A stretch of 33,254 nt of DNA from Actinobacteria bacterium casp-actino5 (GCA_001510385.1 LFFE01000003.1:1-33254); one strand, 5' to 3'; positions 7,588-16,916 are shown, numbered from the stretch's first letter. Translations and numbers: made by a program. The notes: generated from the sequence alone by a model not told the origin.

Positions 7588-8421
7588 ATGTACGAAACAA
7601 TTCTTTACGAAGTTGATGATCCGGTAGCAACGATCACGTTGAACCGTCCCGAGGCAATGAATGCTTGGACAAACCGGATGGATCATGAGATTCGCGATGC
7701 TGTAGCGAAAGCAAGCGCGGATCCCGCAGTTGTCGGCATCATCATCACTGGCGCTGGACGAGCATTCTGTGCTGGTGCGGACATGAAGCTTCTGTCAAAT
7801 ATTTCGTCGGGAAATGAATCGAGCAATGATGCCGGTGCAGCGGTCGCTGAAGGAGAAGCAGCTGCAGGCTCAAACGATGATTTCGATGGTCGCTTCCCAT
7901 TTCTGATGACCACCCCTAAGCCGATCATTGCTGCGATCAACGGCGCAGTCGCCGGCATGGCATTCCCCTTTAGCCTGTGCTGCGACCTGCGCGTCGGAAC
8001 CGAGAAATCACTCTTCCTCACTGCATTTGCCCAACGAGGACTCATCGCCGAATGGGGACTGGGATGGCTGCTTCCGAAACTTGTTGGACCTTCTGTCGCC
8101 TTAGACCTCCTCATGTCGTCGCGACGGGTTAATGGAGCCGAGGCGAACGATCTTGGGCTTCTTAACCACCTGGTCGATGATCCAGATGAGTTGCTCCCTT
8201 GGTGCCGCAACTACGTCACTGAACTCGCCGAAAAGTGCTCGCCGACGTCAATCGCCATTATGAAACAGCAGGTGTACTCGCATCTTCACGTAGGAATGGG
8301 AGTCGCCGAAGCGGAGGCAGCTCAGCTCATGGTTGAAAGTTTCGGCCGGCCTGACTTTGCCGAGGGTGTGCAGTCCTTCATCGAAAAGCGACCGCCATCG
8401 TTTTCGCGAATCAGCAAATGA
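7588..8421 (+). CDS. Enoyl-CoA hydratase/isomerase family protein
   Basis: A 277-residue crotonase-fold enzyme, expected to hydrate or isomerise an enoyl-CoA in the cytosol. The oxyanion-hole segments are visible (GRAFCAGADMKLL at about 57-69 and AAINGAVAGMAFPFSL at about 115-130). A glutamate at about 153 in GLIAEWGLGWLLPKLVG sits where the catalytic Glu of crotonases lies; the other catalytic Glu (E144 in rat crotonase, hydratase) is not clear, and the GMAFPFSL region replaces the usual GGG-E, so isomerase or another crotonase activity is possible. An insertion of about 25 residues rich in Ala, Gly, Asn and Asp (80-103) is unusual. GAGGAG lies seven bases before the ATG. It ends 6 bases from the stop of the convergent amidase. 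Confidence 0.88.
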   Translation: MYETILYEVDDPVATITLNRPEAMNAWTNRMDHEIRDAVAKASADPAVVGIIITGAGRAFCAGADMKLLSNISSGNESSNDAGAAVAEGEAAAGSNDDFDGRFPFLMTTPKPIIAAINGAVAGMAFPFSLCCDLRVGTEKSLFLTAFAQRGLIAEWGLGWLLPKLVGPSVALDLLMSSRRVNGAEANDLGLLNHLVDDPDELLPWCRNYVTELAEKCSPTSIAIMKQQVYSHLHVGMGVAEAEAAQLMVESFGRPDFAEGVQSFIEKRPPSFSRISK

Positions 8422-8427
8422 ACAGCG

Positions 8428-9879
8428 TTATGCCTGGCCGACGTTGAAGTCGTCGATGAGTCGCTCGTAGGCGGCTGCATACCGCAACACACTGACATCA
8501 TTGAGGGGCGATCCAATGAGCTGGATACCAGCGGGACGGCCACAAGGAGAAAAACCTGCGGGCATTGAAATTGCTGGTAGCCCTGCATAGGTGGCGTAGA
8601 TGGTGCATTCCATCCACCGGTGGTAGGTGTCCATTGCGCGACCGGCCACCTCGTGAGGCCAACGCATTTCAATATCGAATGGCCAAACCTGCGCAGTTGG
8701 TAGTGCCAATAGATCGAACGTTCCTCCCCCCGACCGGAACATCGAGCTGATCCGTTCGTAAAACGAGGTTCGAACTGTTGCAGCACGCTTCAGGTCGAGG
8801 GCCGACAACACCATTCCTGACTCTGCTTCCCATCGAACTTCTGGCTTGAGTTGCTCGGCCAACGAATCGCGGCTCAGCAATGGTCCGTAAGTCGCTGCGT
8901 TATAGGCGTGTCGATTGTGAAGCCACGAGAGCCACAGTGCGTCAAGGTCAACATTGAGGTCAACAGTTTCAATCTCTGCGCCATCCGCAGTCATGCGCCG
9001 AAGGGCACTCTCGCAAATCTCCAACATGCCAGCTTCAGTCGGAAGGTGTCCACCAAGGTCACCCAACCAGCCGATACGAGCTCCGTTCATCGTTCCTGCG
9101 AGATGAGAGGCACATGACGCAAACGAACTGAACTCCGTCAGCGATCCTGGGAGCGACGTCGGAACCCGAGAGTCCCAACCCGCTTGAGTGCCCAACAACA
9201 TCGCGACGTCAATCACTTTGCGACCCATCGGACCTTCCGTTGCACACAACGTCGAATAAGAATCGGTGCTTGGGTAAGCAGGCACACGGCCAAAACTCGG
9301 GCGGTAGCCAACAACATTGCACCAGCCCGCCGGGTTACGCAACGACCCCATAAAGTCGCTGCCATCAGCGACCGGAACCATGCGAGTCGCTAACGCAACT
9401 GCAGCACCACCACTGCTACCACCAGCAACTTTGGTGACGTCGTATGGATTCGCAGTCGAACCAAACACCGGGTTAAACGTGTTCGAACCAAGACCAAACT
9501 CAGGGACGTTCGTCTTACCAATAATGATCGCGCCCGCTTCTCTTATTCGGTCGACCTGCAGCGCATCGTGATCAGGCACGTTGTTCGCCAAGATTGGTGA
9601 CCCCTTCGCTGTCAACAATCCCTTCGTTTCGGCGAGGTCTTTCACCGCATGTGGAAACCCATGCATCCAGCCGCGAGAAGTGCCCCGCGACAACTCGTCA
9701 TCACATTTACGGGCTTCGGTCAGTAATTCATCGCGGTCACGGAGAGACACAATTGCATTCAGGGCACCATTTCGTTCGTCGATTCGGTCGAGATAGGCCG
9801 TCATCACCTCACGGCAAGAAACCGACCGGTGATGAATGGCTGACGAGAGCTCTGCTGCGTCGAGATCAATGATCTTCAC
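8428..9879 (-). CDS. Amidase (amidase-signature family)
   Basis: A 483-residue hydrolase of carboxamides. The Ser-cisSer-Lys triad is readable when numbered from the GTG at 9879: K80 in HAVKDLAET, S156 in VAGGSSGGAAVA, and nucleophile S179 in GSDFMGSLRNPAG. The N-terminus KIIDLDAAELSSAI, right at the GTG, matches the usual start of the family. The open frame continues 24 codons further upstream, but these would overlap the divergent MaoC-like gene and add nothing recognisable. No GatB or GatC is nearby and the C-terminal region differs from GatA, so this is a catabolic or detoxifying amidase and not part of the tRNA amidotransferase. Substrate unknown. Confidence 0.9.
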   Translation of the reverse strand: MKIIDLDAAELSSAIHHRSVSCREVMTAYLDRIDERNGALNAIVSLRDRDELLTEARKCDDELSRGTSRGWMHGFPHAVKDLAETKGLLTAKGSPILANNVPDHDALQVDRIREAGAIIIGKTNVPEFGLGSNTFNPVFGSTANPYDVTKVAGGSSGGAAVALATRMVPVADGSDFMGSLRNPAGWCNVVGYRPSFGRVPAYPSTDSYSTLCATEGPMGRKVIDVAMLLGTQAGWDSRVPTSLPGSLTEFSSFASCASHLAGTMNGARIGWLGDLGGHLPTEAGMLEICESALRRMTADGAEIETVDLNVDLDALWLSWLHNRHAYNAATYGPLLSRDSLAEQLKPEVRWEAESGMVLSALDLKRAATVRTSFYERISSMFRSGGGTFDLLALPTAQVWPFDIEMRWPHEVAGRAMDTYHRWMECTIYATYAGLPAISMPAGFSPCGRPAGIQLIGSPLNDVSVLRYAAAYERLIDDFNVGQA

Positions 9880-9920
9880 GGCGACATCATGCCACGACCA
9901 ATCCCGTGTCAAACTGTCAT

Positions 9921-10652
9921 ATGGACGCGTCTGAATTCTCGCCATGGTCAATCACGGCAACGAACCTTCCGATCCATGCCCGAAACCCAATTCACACCGA
10001 TGATGGGGGCCGGGCCGCCGGGTTCCCGGGAGCGTTGGTTGCAGGCGTCACCGTCTACGCCTACCTCTGTCATCTTCCACTTGCCTCTCACGGGATGTCG
10101 TGGGTTCACCATGGCGGTGGCGAAGTCCGATTTAAGCAACCGGTGTTCGATCATGATCTCGTCGAGGTGAGTGCGCGAATTTCAGATGGCACCACCCTTA
10201 TCGAGGCGCACACTGGCTCACCACAACCCCGTGCTGTCCTTCAGCCGACACTCGATGCGGGGGGCGCACCATCGCTTCGTGATGGCGAGGATCTCTCACC
10301 GGTGACAATCACCCTCGACACTCCTTATGGAGCCGACTACGCCCTCCCTGCTGGAGATGACCTCGACGTCTGTTTGTCAGCAGGAATCGTGCATCCGGCG
10401 GTGTGGCCCGATCTCGCTAATCACATCATGCACGAACAACTGGCCCGAGGAAGTTGGGTCCATACGAGATCAATTATTCGTCATCATCGGGCGGTCGCTG
10501 TCGGCAGCGCAGTCACGATTGTTCCGCGTGTCATTGACCGGTTCTTCGCTCATGGTGAACGAGCCGTTGTCGATATGCACTTCATGCACGGCGATGAGAT
10601 CGTGACATCGATCGAACACGAAGCGATCATCGACCTGTCTGCAACACCCTGA
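9921..10652 (+). CDS. MaoC-like hotdog-fold protein (dehydratase or thioesterase-like)
   Basis: A protein of about 243 residues. Near the N-terminus ARNPIHTDDGGRAAGFPG followed by LVAGVTVYAYL is the MaoC hydratase signature (N-x-I-H with the catalytic Asp/His pair). GEVRFKQPVFDHDLVEV is the following hotdog strand region. The second half (SVVHTRS-like helix and strand, VGSAVTIVPRVIDRF, RAVVDMHFM) looks like a second, degenerate hotdog, giving the usual double-hotdog size. It would act on a short or medium acyl-CoA. The start is uncertain: ATG at 9921 or GTG at 9906, neither with a ribosome binding site, so a leaderless transcript is possible. It lies divergent from the amidase and 69 bases before an acyl-CoA dehydrogenase. 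Confidence 0.72.
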   Translation: MDASEFSPWSITATNLPIHARNPIHTDDGGRAAGFPGALVAGVTVYAYLCHLPLASHGMSWVHHGGGEVRFKQPVFDHDLVEVSARISDGTTLIEAHTGSPQPRAVLQPTLDAGGAPSLRDGEDLSPVTITLDTPYGADYALPAGDDLDVCLSAGIVHPAVWPDLANHIMHEQLARGSWVHTRSIIRHHRAVAVGSAVTIVPRVIDRFFAHGERAVVDMHFMHGDEIVTSIEHEAIIDLSATP

Positions 10653-10721
10653 CCACACCTTCGCCCCGAGCCGTTCTTTTGACTGCCACTCGGGTACGTT
10701 CGGCACAAGGAGGCGATTGCA

Positions 10722-12011
10722 GTGAATCCACCAATTCCACACGAAATCCCTGAGGAGTTACAACAACTCCTTGCTCAACTCGATGAGTTCATCGAGGCTG
10801 AAATCAAGCCGCTTGAAGAGTCGAATGACAACATCCGGTTCTTCGACCACCGACGAGAAGATGCGCGCACTGATTGGGAACGTGGCGGTCTACCCAACGA
10901 CGAATGGGAAGACCTCTTACACCAAACAAAACGAATGGCTGACGCAGCCGGCTTCTACCGGTACCCGTTCCCTGCTGAGTACGGAGGTAGTGAAGGAACG
11001 ATCTACGGGATGGCCGTCATTCGAGAGCACCTTGCGCGGCGAGGCCTCGGGCTCCACAACGATCTCCAAAACGAACACTCGATCGTTGGTAACAACGTCG
11101 GGCTGCTGTTGATGATCAATTACGGAACCGATCAACAAAAAGCCGATTGGGTTGACGATCTCGCCGAAGGCCGACGCGGTTTTGCCTTCGGCATCACTGA
11201 ACCAGAACACGGCTCCGATGCCACCCACATGGAAACCCATGCTGTTCGTGACGGCGACGAATGGGTCATCAACGGCGAAAAAACCTGGAACACTGGCATT
11301 CACAAAGCCGATTGTGACCTCATCTTCGCCCGGACAAGCGGGTCAGCAGGAGACGGTGATGGCATCACTGCATTCTTAGTGCCAACAACGTCACCTGGGT
11401 TCGAGATCCTTGAGTATCTGTGGACCTTCAACATGCCAACCGACCATGCACACATTCGACTCACCGATGTTCGGGTTCCGAACTCCGCGATTTTTGGTGG
11501 CGAAGGCAAAGGTCTTCAAGTGGTTCAGCACTTCTTCAACGAGAATCGAATTCGACAGGCTGCATCAAGCCTCGGAGCCGCCCAATTTTGCATCGATGAG
11601 TCGGTGAAATACGCCCGCGAGCGCAAGCCATTCGGCAAAGCACTCTCAACAAATCAGGCCATTCAGTTCCCCCTTGTTGAACTTCAAACCCAGTGCGAAA
11701 TGCTGCGGGCACTCATCCATAAAACCGCCTGGCTCATGGACGAGCACGGAGCATTTAGCCAGTCCGACAAGGTTTCGATGTGTAACTACTGGGCGAATCG
11801 CTTGTGTTGTGAATCAGCAGACCGCGCAATGCAGGTACATGGCGGAATCGGCTATAGCCGGCACAAACCCTTTGAGCACATCTACCGCCATCACCGTCGC
11901 TACCGAATTACCGAAGGAGCCGAGGAGATCCAAATGCGAAGGGTCGCTGGCTACATGTTCGGTTATATGAACCAGCAGGCCCCGAAGGGCGTCGCCAGCG
12001 TTCGGGGCTGA
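10722..12011 (+). CDS. Acyl-CoA dehydrogenase, ACAD10/11-like
   Basis: A 429-residue FAD enzyme introducing a 2,3 double bond in an acyl-CoA. The GTG start is fixed by AAGGAGG eight bases upstream. The FAD/substrate loop reads FGITEPEHGSDATHME (157-171), and the middle domain has WVINGEKTWNTG. The C-terminal domain has ARERKPFGKALSTNQAIQF and VHGGIGYSRHKPFEHIYR. The catalytic base is E398 in ITEGAEEIQM, the position of E376 in medium-chain acyl-CoA dehydrogenase. The TEP-x3-SDAT-x2-E motif resembles the ACAD10/ACAD11 group. It is first in an operon with a DUF6285 protein (1 base gap) and an APH-like kinase (4-base overlap), which supports that assignment. Confidence 0.93.
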   Translation: MNPPIPHEIPEELQQLLAQLDEFIEAEIKPLEESNDNIRFFDHRREDARTDWERGGLPNDEWEDLLHQTKRMADAAGFYRYPFPAEYGGSEGTIYGMAVIREHLARRGLGLHNDLQNEHSIVGNNVGLLLMINYGTDQQKADWVDDLAEGRRGFAFGITEPEHGSDATHMETHAVRDGDEWVINGEKTWNTGIHKADCDLIFARTSGSAGDGDGITAFLVPTTSPGFEILEYLWTFNMPTDHAHIRLTDVRVPNSAIFGGEGKGLQVVQHFFNENRIRQAASSLGAAQFCIDESVKYARERKPFGKALSTNQAIQFPLVELQTQCEMLRALIHKTAWLMDEHGAFSQSDKVSMCNYWANRLCCESADRAMQVHGGIGYSRHKPFEHIYRHHRRYRITEGAEEIQMRRVAGYMFGYMNQQAPKGVASVRG

Positions 12012-12012
12012 T

Positions 12013-12384
12013 ATGCATCAGCCACCATCTGCTGCTGAACTCCTTCGAACAGTTGCCGACACCTTGAACACCGACGTCGTGCCAGCCACAACTGGACCTG
12101 CTCAGCATCAAGCACGCGTTGCGGCAAACATTGCATCAATTGTTGCTCGAGAACTTGAGTTTGGCCCTGAGGTCCGCTCTCGCGAGTTGGACCTCCTGCG
12201 GGAAATTGGGGGCGACGCAGTCCGCGGCTCAGGTGATCTTTCTGCTGCAGTTGCGACTGTGCTTCGAGATGGTGCTGCCGACAGTAACGAGGAGCATGAT
12301 CGGGTGCGCTCTCTTCTTGTTGAGATTGTTCGAGGAGACCTCTCCATTGCCAAGCCTGGCTATGACGATTGGGACGGTGAATGA
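12013..12384 (+). CDS. DUF6285 family protein
   Basis: A 123-residue, largely helical, acidic protein. It contains PSAAELLRTVADTL at the N-terminus, QARVAANIASIVARELEFG in the middle and RSLLVEIVRGDL near the C-terminus, the pattern of DUF6285, a family of unknown function. It lies between an acyl-CoA dehydrogenase (stop one base upstream) and a phosphotransferase (ATGA overlap at 12381), an arrangement I know from other actinobacteria and proteobacteria. The tight coupling implies that the three products work together; a small regulatory or structural subunit of the kinase or dehydrogenase is an inference only. No signal peptide or membrane helix. Confidence 0.8.
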   Translation: MHQPPSAAELLRTVADTLNTDVVPATTGPAQHQARVAANIASIVARELEFGPEVRSRELDLLREIGGDAVRGSGDLSAAVATVLRDGAADSNEEHDRVRSLLVEIVRGDLSIAKPGYDDWDGE

Positions 12385-13388
12385 GCGAGAACATCTCCGC
12401 TGACGACCCGTCAATTCGACTATCAACGTGGCTCAGCGCACAAGAACAGACCGACATCACGGTCACTGATCTCAATACCGTCTCTGCAGGTGCTCGAAGA
12501 TTTAACGCGTTGTTCAGTGCAACAACAGCATCAGGGACAACGCGCTACGCGCTCACCATGATTCCGACAGCCTCGATACAACTGCTCGATGTTGCCGATG
12601 AAGCATCGGTGCGGGAACTTGCAGAGTCCGCTGGTGTTCCCGTCCCGCATATCCATCACGTCTGCACCGATGAGTCGGTGCTCGGCGGACCGTTCTTTAT
12701 TTCGATCGCTGTCGAGGGTGAAACGGTTCCGCGACGTGTGCTGCGGCTCATCGAACAGCACGACAACCTTGGTTCGCTCATCACCCGACAGATCGGTACA
12801 GCGCTCGCAGATCTTCATTCGATCCCCGAATCAAATGCGCCACGAACATTGCTTCCAGATTCTGGTCTCGGCCAGATCGCCCATGCACTGTCACAAGTCG
12901 ATGAGGGTTTATCTGAGTTGCTGACACCATCACCAGCATTTTCGTTTTGCGCACGTTGGCTTGAGCGAAACGCACCCATCGAACCGGCTTGGTCGACCAT
13001 CGTCCATAGCGATGTGAGAAACGGCAACATCATTGTTGGTCAAGATGGTCTTCGAGCGATCCTCGATTGGGAAGGAAGTCGGATCGGTGATCGTATGGAA
13101 GACCTTGCATGGACAACCCAGCGAATGTGGCGCTTTCGAGAAGACCACCTACCCATTGGGGGATTCGGAACAATAAACGATCTTCGCACTGCGTACCTCG
13201 AACGCGGCGGCGAATGGGATGATGATCGTTTCCACTGGTGGCGTGTGTTGCTCACTGTGAGATGGGGTCTCGGTATGGCAGGCCAGTCCCGATCACATCT
13301 TGACGGGTCGTTTGTTTCAATTGTTATGTCCGCAAGTGCTCGTCGAATGGCAGAACTCGAATTTGACGCCCTTCAACTGCTGCGGTAG
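12381..13388 (+). CDS. Aminoglycoside phosphotransferase-like kinase (ACAD10/11 APH type)
   Basis: A 335-residue kinase-fold protein. The catalytic loop is IVHSDVRNGNIIV (H209, D211, N216) and the metal-binding Asp is D229 in ILDWEGSRIGD, followed by MEDLAW. The N-lobe segment that normally carries the ATP-contacting Lys or Arg reads TRYALTMIPTA, with no basic residue at the expected place. This is odd, and it may reduce activity or mean that another residue serves. It overlaps the DUF6285 gene by four bases (ATGA). Family members of this type are fused to acyl-CoA dehydrogenase in animal ACAD10/ACAD11, which phosphorylate hydroxylated acyl-CoAs; here dehydrogenase and kinase are separate genes of one operon. 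Antibiotic resistance is not suggested. It ends 26 bases from the convergent ligase. Confidence 0.87.
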   Translation: MSENISADDPSIRLSTWLSAQEQTDITVTDLNTVSAGARRFNALFSATTASGTTRYALTMIPTASIQLLDVADEASVRELAESAGVPVPHIHHVCTDESVLGGPFFISIAVEGETVPRRVLRLIEQHDNLGSLITRQIGTALADLHSIPESNAPRTLLPDSGLGQIAHALSQVDEGLSELLTPSPAFSFCARWLERNAPIEPAWSTIVHSDVRNGNIIVGQDGLRAILDWEGSRIGDRMEDLAWTTQRMWRFREDHLPIGGFGTINDLRTAYLERGGEWDDDRFHWWRVLLTVRWGLGMAGQSRSHLDGSFVSIVMSASARRMAELEFDALQLLR

Positions 13389-13414
13389 ATCAACGACATA
13401 AAGATTGGGACGTA

Positions 13415-15118
13415 CTAGTCGAGACCAAGTTCGGTGATCGCCTGCAGACGGAGCTCACGCTTCAACAACTTGCCCGACCCAGTTCTTGGAAGAGGCTCGG
13501 TCATCGTTTTCATATAACGAGGAATCTCGTACTTCGCGAGATGATTCACCAGATACGCGCGAAGTTCCTCTTCATCGAAGTCGTTGGTGACATACATCGT
13601 CGTGCCAACCTCTTCTCCGAGTCGCTCATCTGGCACTGAGTACACCGTTGCTTCGATCACGCAAGGGTGAGATGACAGGGCTGCCTCAACCCCACCGCAT
13701 CCAATGTTTTCTCCACCACGAATGATGAGATCTTTGATTCGATCGACGATGAACAGGTGACCGTCGGCATCGAGATACGCGACATCTCCGGTCTTAAACC
13801 AACCGCCCTCAGCAAATGAATCTGCGGTTGCCTCTGGCTTATTCCAATACTCACGAAACATCGATGGACCACGAACTTGCAGTTCGCCGCGTTCACCAGC
13901 AGCAAGCACTGACCCGTCCTCGCCAACAACCCGAAGGTCGATCACGCACAACGCCGGTCCAGAACTCAACGGCCGTTCAGAATATTCAGCTCCAATAATC
14001 AATGTGCCAATGGCGTTTGTTTCAGTCATTCCCCAACCGGTATTGGGAAGTGCTTTCTCAAATGACCGGTCGATCTGACCCACCTGTTCTGGTGGCCGGG
14101 CAGCACCACCACCACCGACGGTCAGCAACGACGAGAGATCTCTTCCCTCGGACTGCGCGATCCGCACAAGATCACCACTTACCGCTGGCGGCCCAGTAAA
14201 CGTGATGATTCGCTCGCGTTCGATGAGTCCGGCGGCAACCGATGCATCCCACTTATACATGGTCACCAATTTGCGTTGACCGCGGAAACTCCCTAAAAAC
14301 ACGGCGTGCAAGCCAAGCACGTGAAACAGTGGAATGCCGAGCAGGGTTGCTGGCACCAAACCCGAACCTTCTTCGGGGGCAACTACGTTGCCTGGGCGTT
14401 CAGTGAGGGCGCCATATTCGACCTCCCACGCCATGAGAGCAACAATCACATTGTGGTGGTTCGACAGCACACCTTTCGGATGACCCGTTGACCCAGACGT
14501 GTACAGGATGAGAGCGGGATCAGTCGGTGCGATATCAACCTGTGGCATGTCGACCGCCCCGATAGCCGCCATACGAGCAGCAAGATCAACCTGCGAGGCA
14601 GAAGTACCGGAGTGACGAACAGCGACGATCTGCAATCCGTCAATCGGATCGCTCATCGATTCCAGCAACGCAAGGCGCTCAGCATCCGCAAAAATCACTT
14701 TTGCACCCGAGTCGGTGAGGCCGTACGCCATCTCATCGGCATTCCAAAGAGAGTTCATGGCAACGGCGATCGCTCCCACCGATGTTGCTGCAGTGAACGC
14801 CATCATCCATTCGGGGTAGTTACGCATGGAGATTGCGACTCGGTCACCTTTTTGCACACCGAGCTCGTGAACTAGTAGGTGACCAATTCGTGCTGCGTCA
14901 TTCCAGAACTCAGCAAAGGTCCAGCGCTGGTCGTCGGCGACGAGGAATTCAACACCGCTTACAGCCTCTTCGTACACCTGTCGGAGTGATGCCGGGGCAT
15001 TCACAAACGTTCGCACCGGACCGCGAATATCGACTCGGTCAACCAACTCATACGGTTCACCCGCGGCGGTGATCCGTGCAAACGCATCGAGGCGTTGTTG
15101 GGCCAGAGATTCGGTCAT
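13415..15118 (-). CDS. Acyl-CoA synthetase (AMP-dependent ligase)
   Basis: A 567-residue class I adenylate-forming enzyme, making an acyl-CoA from a carboxylic acid, ATP and CoA. Motifs in order: LYTSGSTGHPKGVLSNHHN (P-loop, A3), GWGMTETNAIG (A5), GWFKTGDVAYLDADG with VDRIKDLIIRGGENI (A7-A8 hinge) and PRTGSGKLLKREL with the catalytic Lys (A10). The ATG at 15118 (MTESLAQQRLDAFARI) has AAGGAGC eight bases upstream, which settles the start against a longer open frame. The chain-length class is not obvious from the sequence; it resembles the long/medium-chain fatty acid or aryl-CoA ligase group. It is divergent from a second ligase, with 148 bases between them. Confidence 0.92.
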   Translation of the reverse strand: MTESLAQQRLDAFARITAAGEPYELVDRVDIRGPVRTFVNAPASLRQVYEEAVSGVEFLVADDQRWTFAEFWNDAARIGHLLVHELGVQKGDRVAISMRNYPEWMMAFTAATSVGAIAVAMNSLWNADEMAYGLTDSGAKVIFADAERLALLESMSDPIDGLQIVAVRHSGTSASQVDLAARMAAIGAVDMPQVDIAPTDPALILYTSGSTGHPKGVLSNHHNVIVALMAWEVEYGALTERPGNVVAPEEGSGLVPATLLGIPLFHVLGLHAVFLGSFRGQRKLVTMYKWDASVAAGLIERERIITFTGPPAVSGDLVRIAQSEGRDLSSLLTVGGGGAARPPEQVGQIDRSFEKALPNTGWGMTETNAIGTLIIGAEYSERPLSSGPALCVIDLRVVGEDGSVLAAGERGELQVRGPSMFREYWNKPEATADSFAEGGWFKTGDVAYLDADGHLFIVDRIKDLIIRGGENIGCGGVEAALSSHPCVIEATVYSVPDERLGEEVGTTMYVTNDFDEEELRAYLVNHLAKYEIPRYMKTMTEPLPRTGSGKLLKRELRLQAITELGLD

Positions 15119-15269
15119 TGAGGAGCTCCTTCCACGAGCACAACGTAGTGCAGCCACGCAATCTGTCTGGCAGCAGAGGGTGGCTAGCCCGATCGATATA
15201 CGCGGTTGCGCGATCACTAGCGTGAGGGTGAGAAACTTCGTCGACTACTTCATTAATTAGGAGATCATG

Positions 15270-16862
15270 ATGGGCGCAGAACCAACACTTGCGTGGACCT
15301 TGCAACGGCCTGCCGCGCAATATGCAAACAAAGTCGCAACCGTCGATCGTGGCACCGGTGAGCGTCGGACGTGGTCCGAGGTTGCCGAGCGGGTCAACGG
15401 TTTGTCGTCAGGTTTGCTCGGCCTTGATCTCGAGATTGGTGACCGCGTTGGTGCTCTCATGCTGAACAGCAGCCGACATTTTGAGTTGTGGTTCGCAATC
15501 CCAGGTGCCGGAATGGTGATGAATGACCTGAACTATCGCCTTGCGGAAGAAGAACTCGCGTTTATCTGTGGCGACTCAGAGGTCAAGGTGCTCTTCGTTG
15601 ACGACAACTATCTCGATACAGGCCGCGCCCTTCTTCAGCGTGTGGACTCTCTTCACACATTGGTGTGGACTGGTCCAGGCGATGATGCGCCAGAAGGCTG
15701 TGTTGCATATGAAGCACTCGTATCGACCGCTCCAGTCGAACTTCCTCCGCAACGCCACGATGGTCTTGCTGCAATCTTTTACACCGGAGGCACCACTGGA
15801 CTTCCAAAGGGTGCAATGCTCACCCACCGCAACCTCACTGCAAACGCAATGCACGGTGTTGCCGTTATGGGAATCACCCACCGCGACAAGTATTTGCATG
15901 CCGGTCCCCAATTTCATTTGGCCGATGGTTCGATGACCTACGCCGTCTCATGGGCGGGTGGAGCACATGTCTTTATTCCGGCATTTGAGCCAACAGCAAC
16001 TGTTTCCGCTTTCGCAGATGAGCAGTGCACCATTGGTTTGCTCGTTCCGACAATGCTCGGAATGATTCTTGCAAGCGGAGCGCTCGAAGGTGCCGATCTC
16101 ACTGCTCTTCGAGCCCTCATGTACGGCGCCTCACCAATGCCCAGCGAAGTTCAACGACAAGTCGCAGCCGAGTTCGGCTGTGAGATATTCCAGCTCTACG
16201 GAATGACTGAAGCATCGCCCATCGCAACGTGTATGGACGGCGACGATCATCGCCGAGGCATGGCTGGCGAGGAGCCGTTCGCAAGTCGGCTCCGCTCTGC
16301 AGGTTCACCCGTGCCTGGTGTTCGCTGCGAAGTTCGCCGTGAGGACGGCTCTCGAGCCGATGTTGGTGAACCGGGTGAGATCTACATCCAAGGGCCGAAC
16401 ATCATGGCCGGATATTGGAACCGGCCAGAAGAGACTGCTCATGCACTTGTCGATGGCTGGTATCGGTCTGGTGATGTCGCATGGCAAGATGATGACGGCT
16501 ATCTCTACGTCGTCGACCGTGCAAAAGACATGATCATCTCGGGTGGTGAGAACATCTACACGACCGAGGTCGAGAACGCCGTGTACGTGCACCCCGCCGT
16601 CGGTGAGGCTGCCGTGTTCGGTATTCCACACGAGAAGTTTGGAGAGACAGTTCATGCCGAGATTGTTCCTAAAGTCGGCGTGTCGGTCACCGAGGAAGAG
16701 ATCATCGAACACTGCCGGAGCCTGATCGCGGGCTACAAACTGCCCCGATCAGTGACGATCAGGTCGTCGGATGACCCGCTTCCAAAATCTGGAGCCGGCA
16801 AAATTCTCAAGCGTGACCTCCGCGAGCCGCACTGGGCTGGCCGAGATCGCCATGTCGGTTAA
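15270..16862 (+). CDS. Acyl-CoA synthetase (AMP-dependent ligase), second paralogue
   Basis: A 530-residue adenylate-forming ligase. Motifs: FYTGGTTGLPKGAMLTHRNL, QLYGMTEASPIAT, GWYRSGDVAWQDDDGYLYVVDRAKDM, ISGGENIYTTEVENAVY, and PKSGAGKILKRDLRE with the catalytic Lys. The N-terminus PTLAWTLQRPAAQYANKVA and the motif style resemble the FadD3/FadD13-like long-chain-fatty-acid-CoA ligases common in actinobacteria. AGGAG lies six bases before the ATG at 15270; an ATG directly before it (15267) is too close to the ribosome binding site. It diverges from the ligase at 13415-15118 and is clearly not a recent duplicate of it. Confidence 0.93.
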   Translation: MGAEPTLAWTLQRPAAQYANKVATVDRGTGERRTWSEVAERVNGLSSGLLGLDLEIGDRVGALMLNSSRHFELWFAIPGAGMVMNDLNYRLAEEELAFICGDSEVKVLFVDDNYLDTGRALLQRVDSLHTLVWTGPGDDAPEGCVAYEALVSTAPVELPPQRHDGLAAIFYTGGTTGLPKGAMLTHRNLTANAMHGVAVMGITHRDKYLHAGPQFHLADGSMTYAVSWAGGAHVFIPAFEPTATVSAFADEQCTIGLLVPTMLGMILASGALEGADLTALRALMYGASPMPSEVQRQVAAEFGCEIFQLYGMTEASPIATCMDGDDHRRGMAGEEPFASRLRSAGSPVPGVRCEVRREDGSRADVGEPGEIYIQGPNIMAGYWNRPEETAHALVDGWYRSGDVAWQDDDGYLYVVDRAKDMIISGGENIYTTEVENAVYVHPAVGEAAVFGIPHEKFGETVHAEIVPKVGVSVTEEEIIEHCRSLIAGYKLPRSVTIRSSDDPLPKSGAGKILKRDLREPHWAGRDRHVG

Positions 16863-16916
16863 GCCAACGTCATTCAAACGGAATTCATGATGCTGTCGTC
16901 CGACTACGGTTGATTC

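Noticed and set aside
12381-13388. Aminoglycoside resistance gene
   Set aside because: The APH fold here belongs to the acyl-CoA-linked kinase type by operon context; there is no reason to call it a resistance determinant.
15121-15130. Palindrome AGGAGCTCCT between the divergent ligases as an operator
   Set aside because: It is explained by the ribosome binding site of the minus-strand ligase, and ten bases are too few to claim a regulator site.
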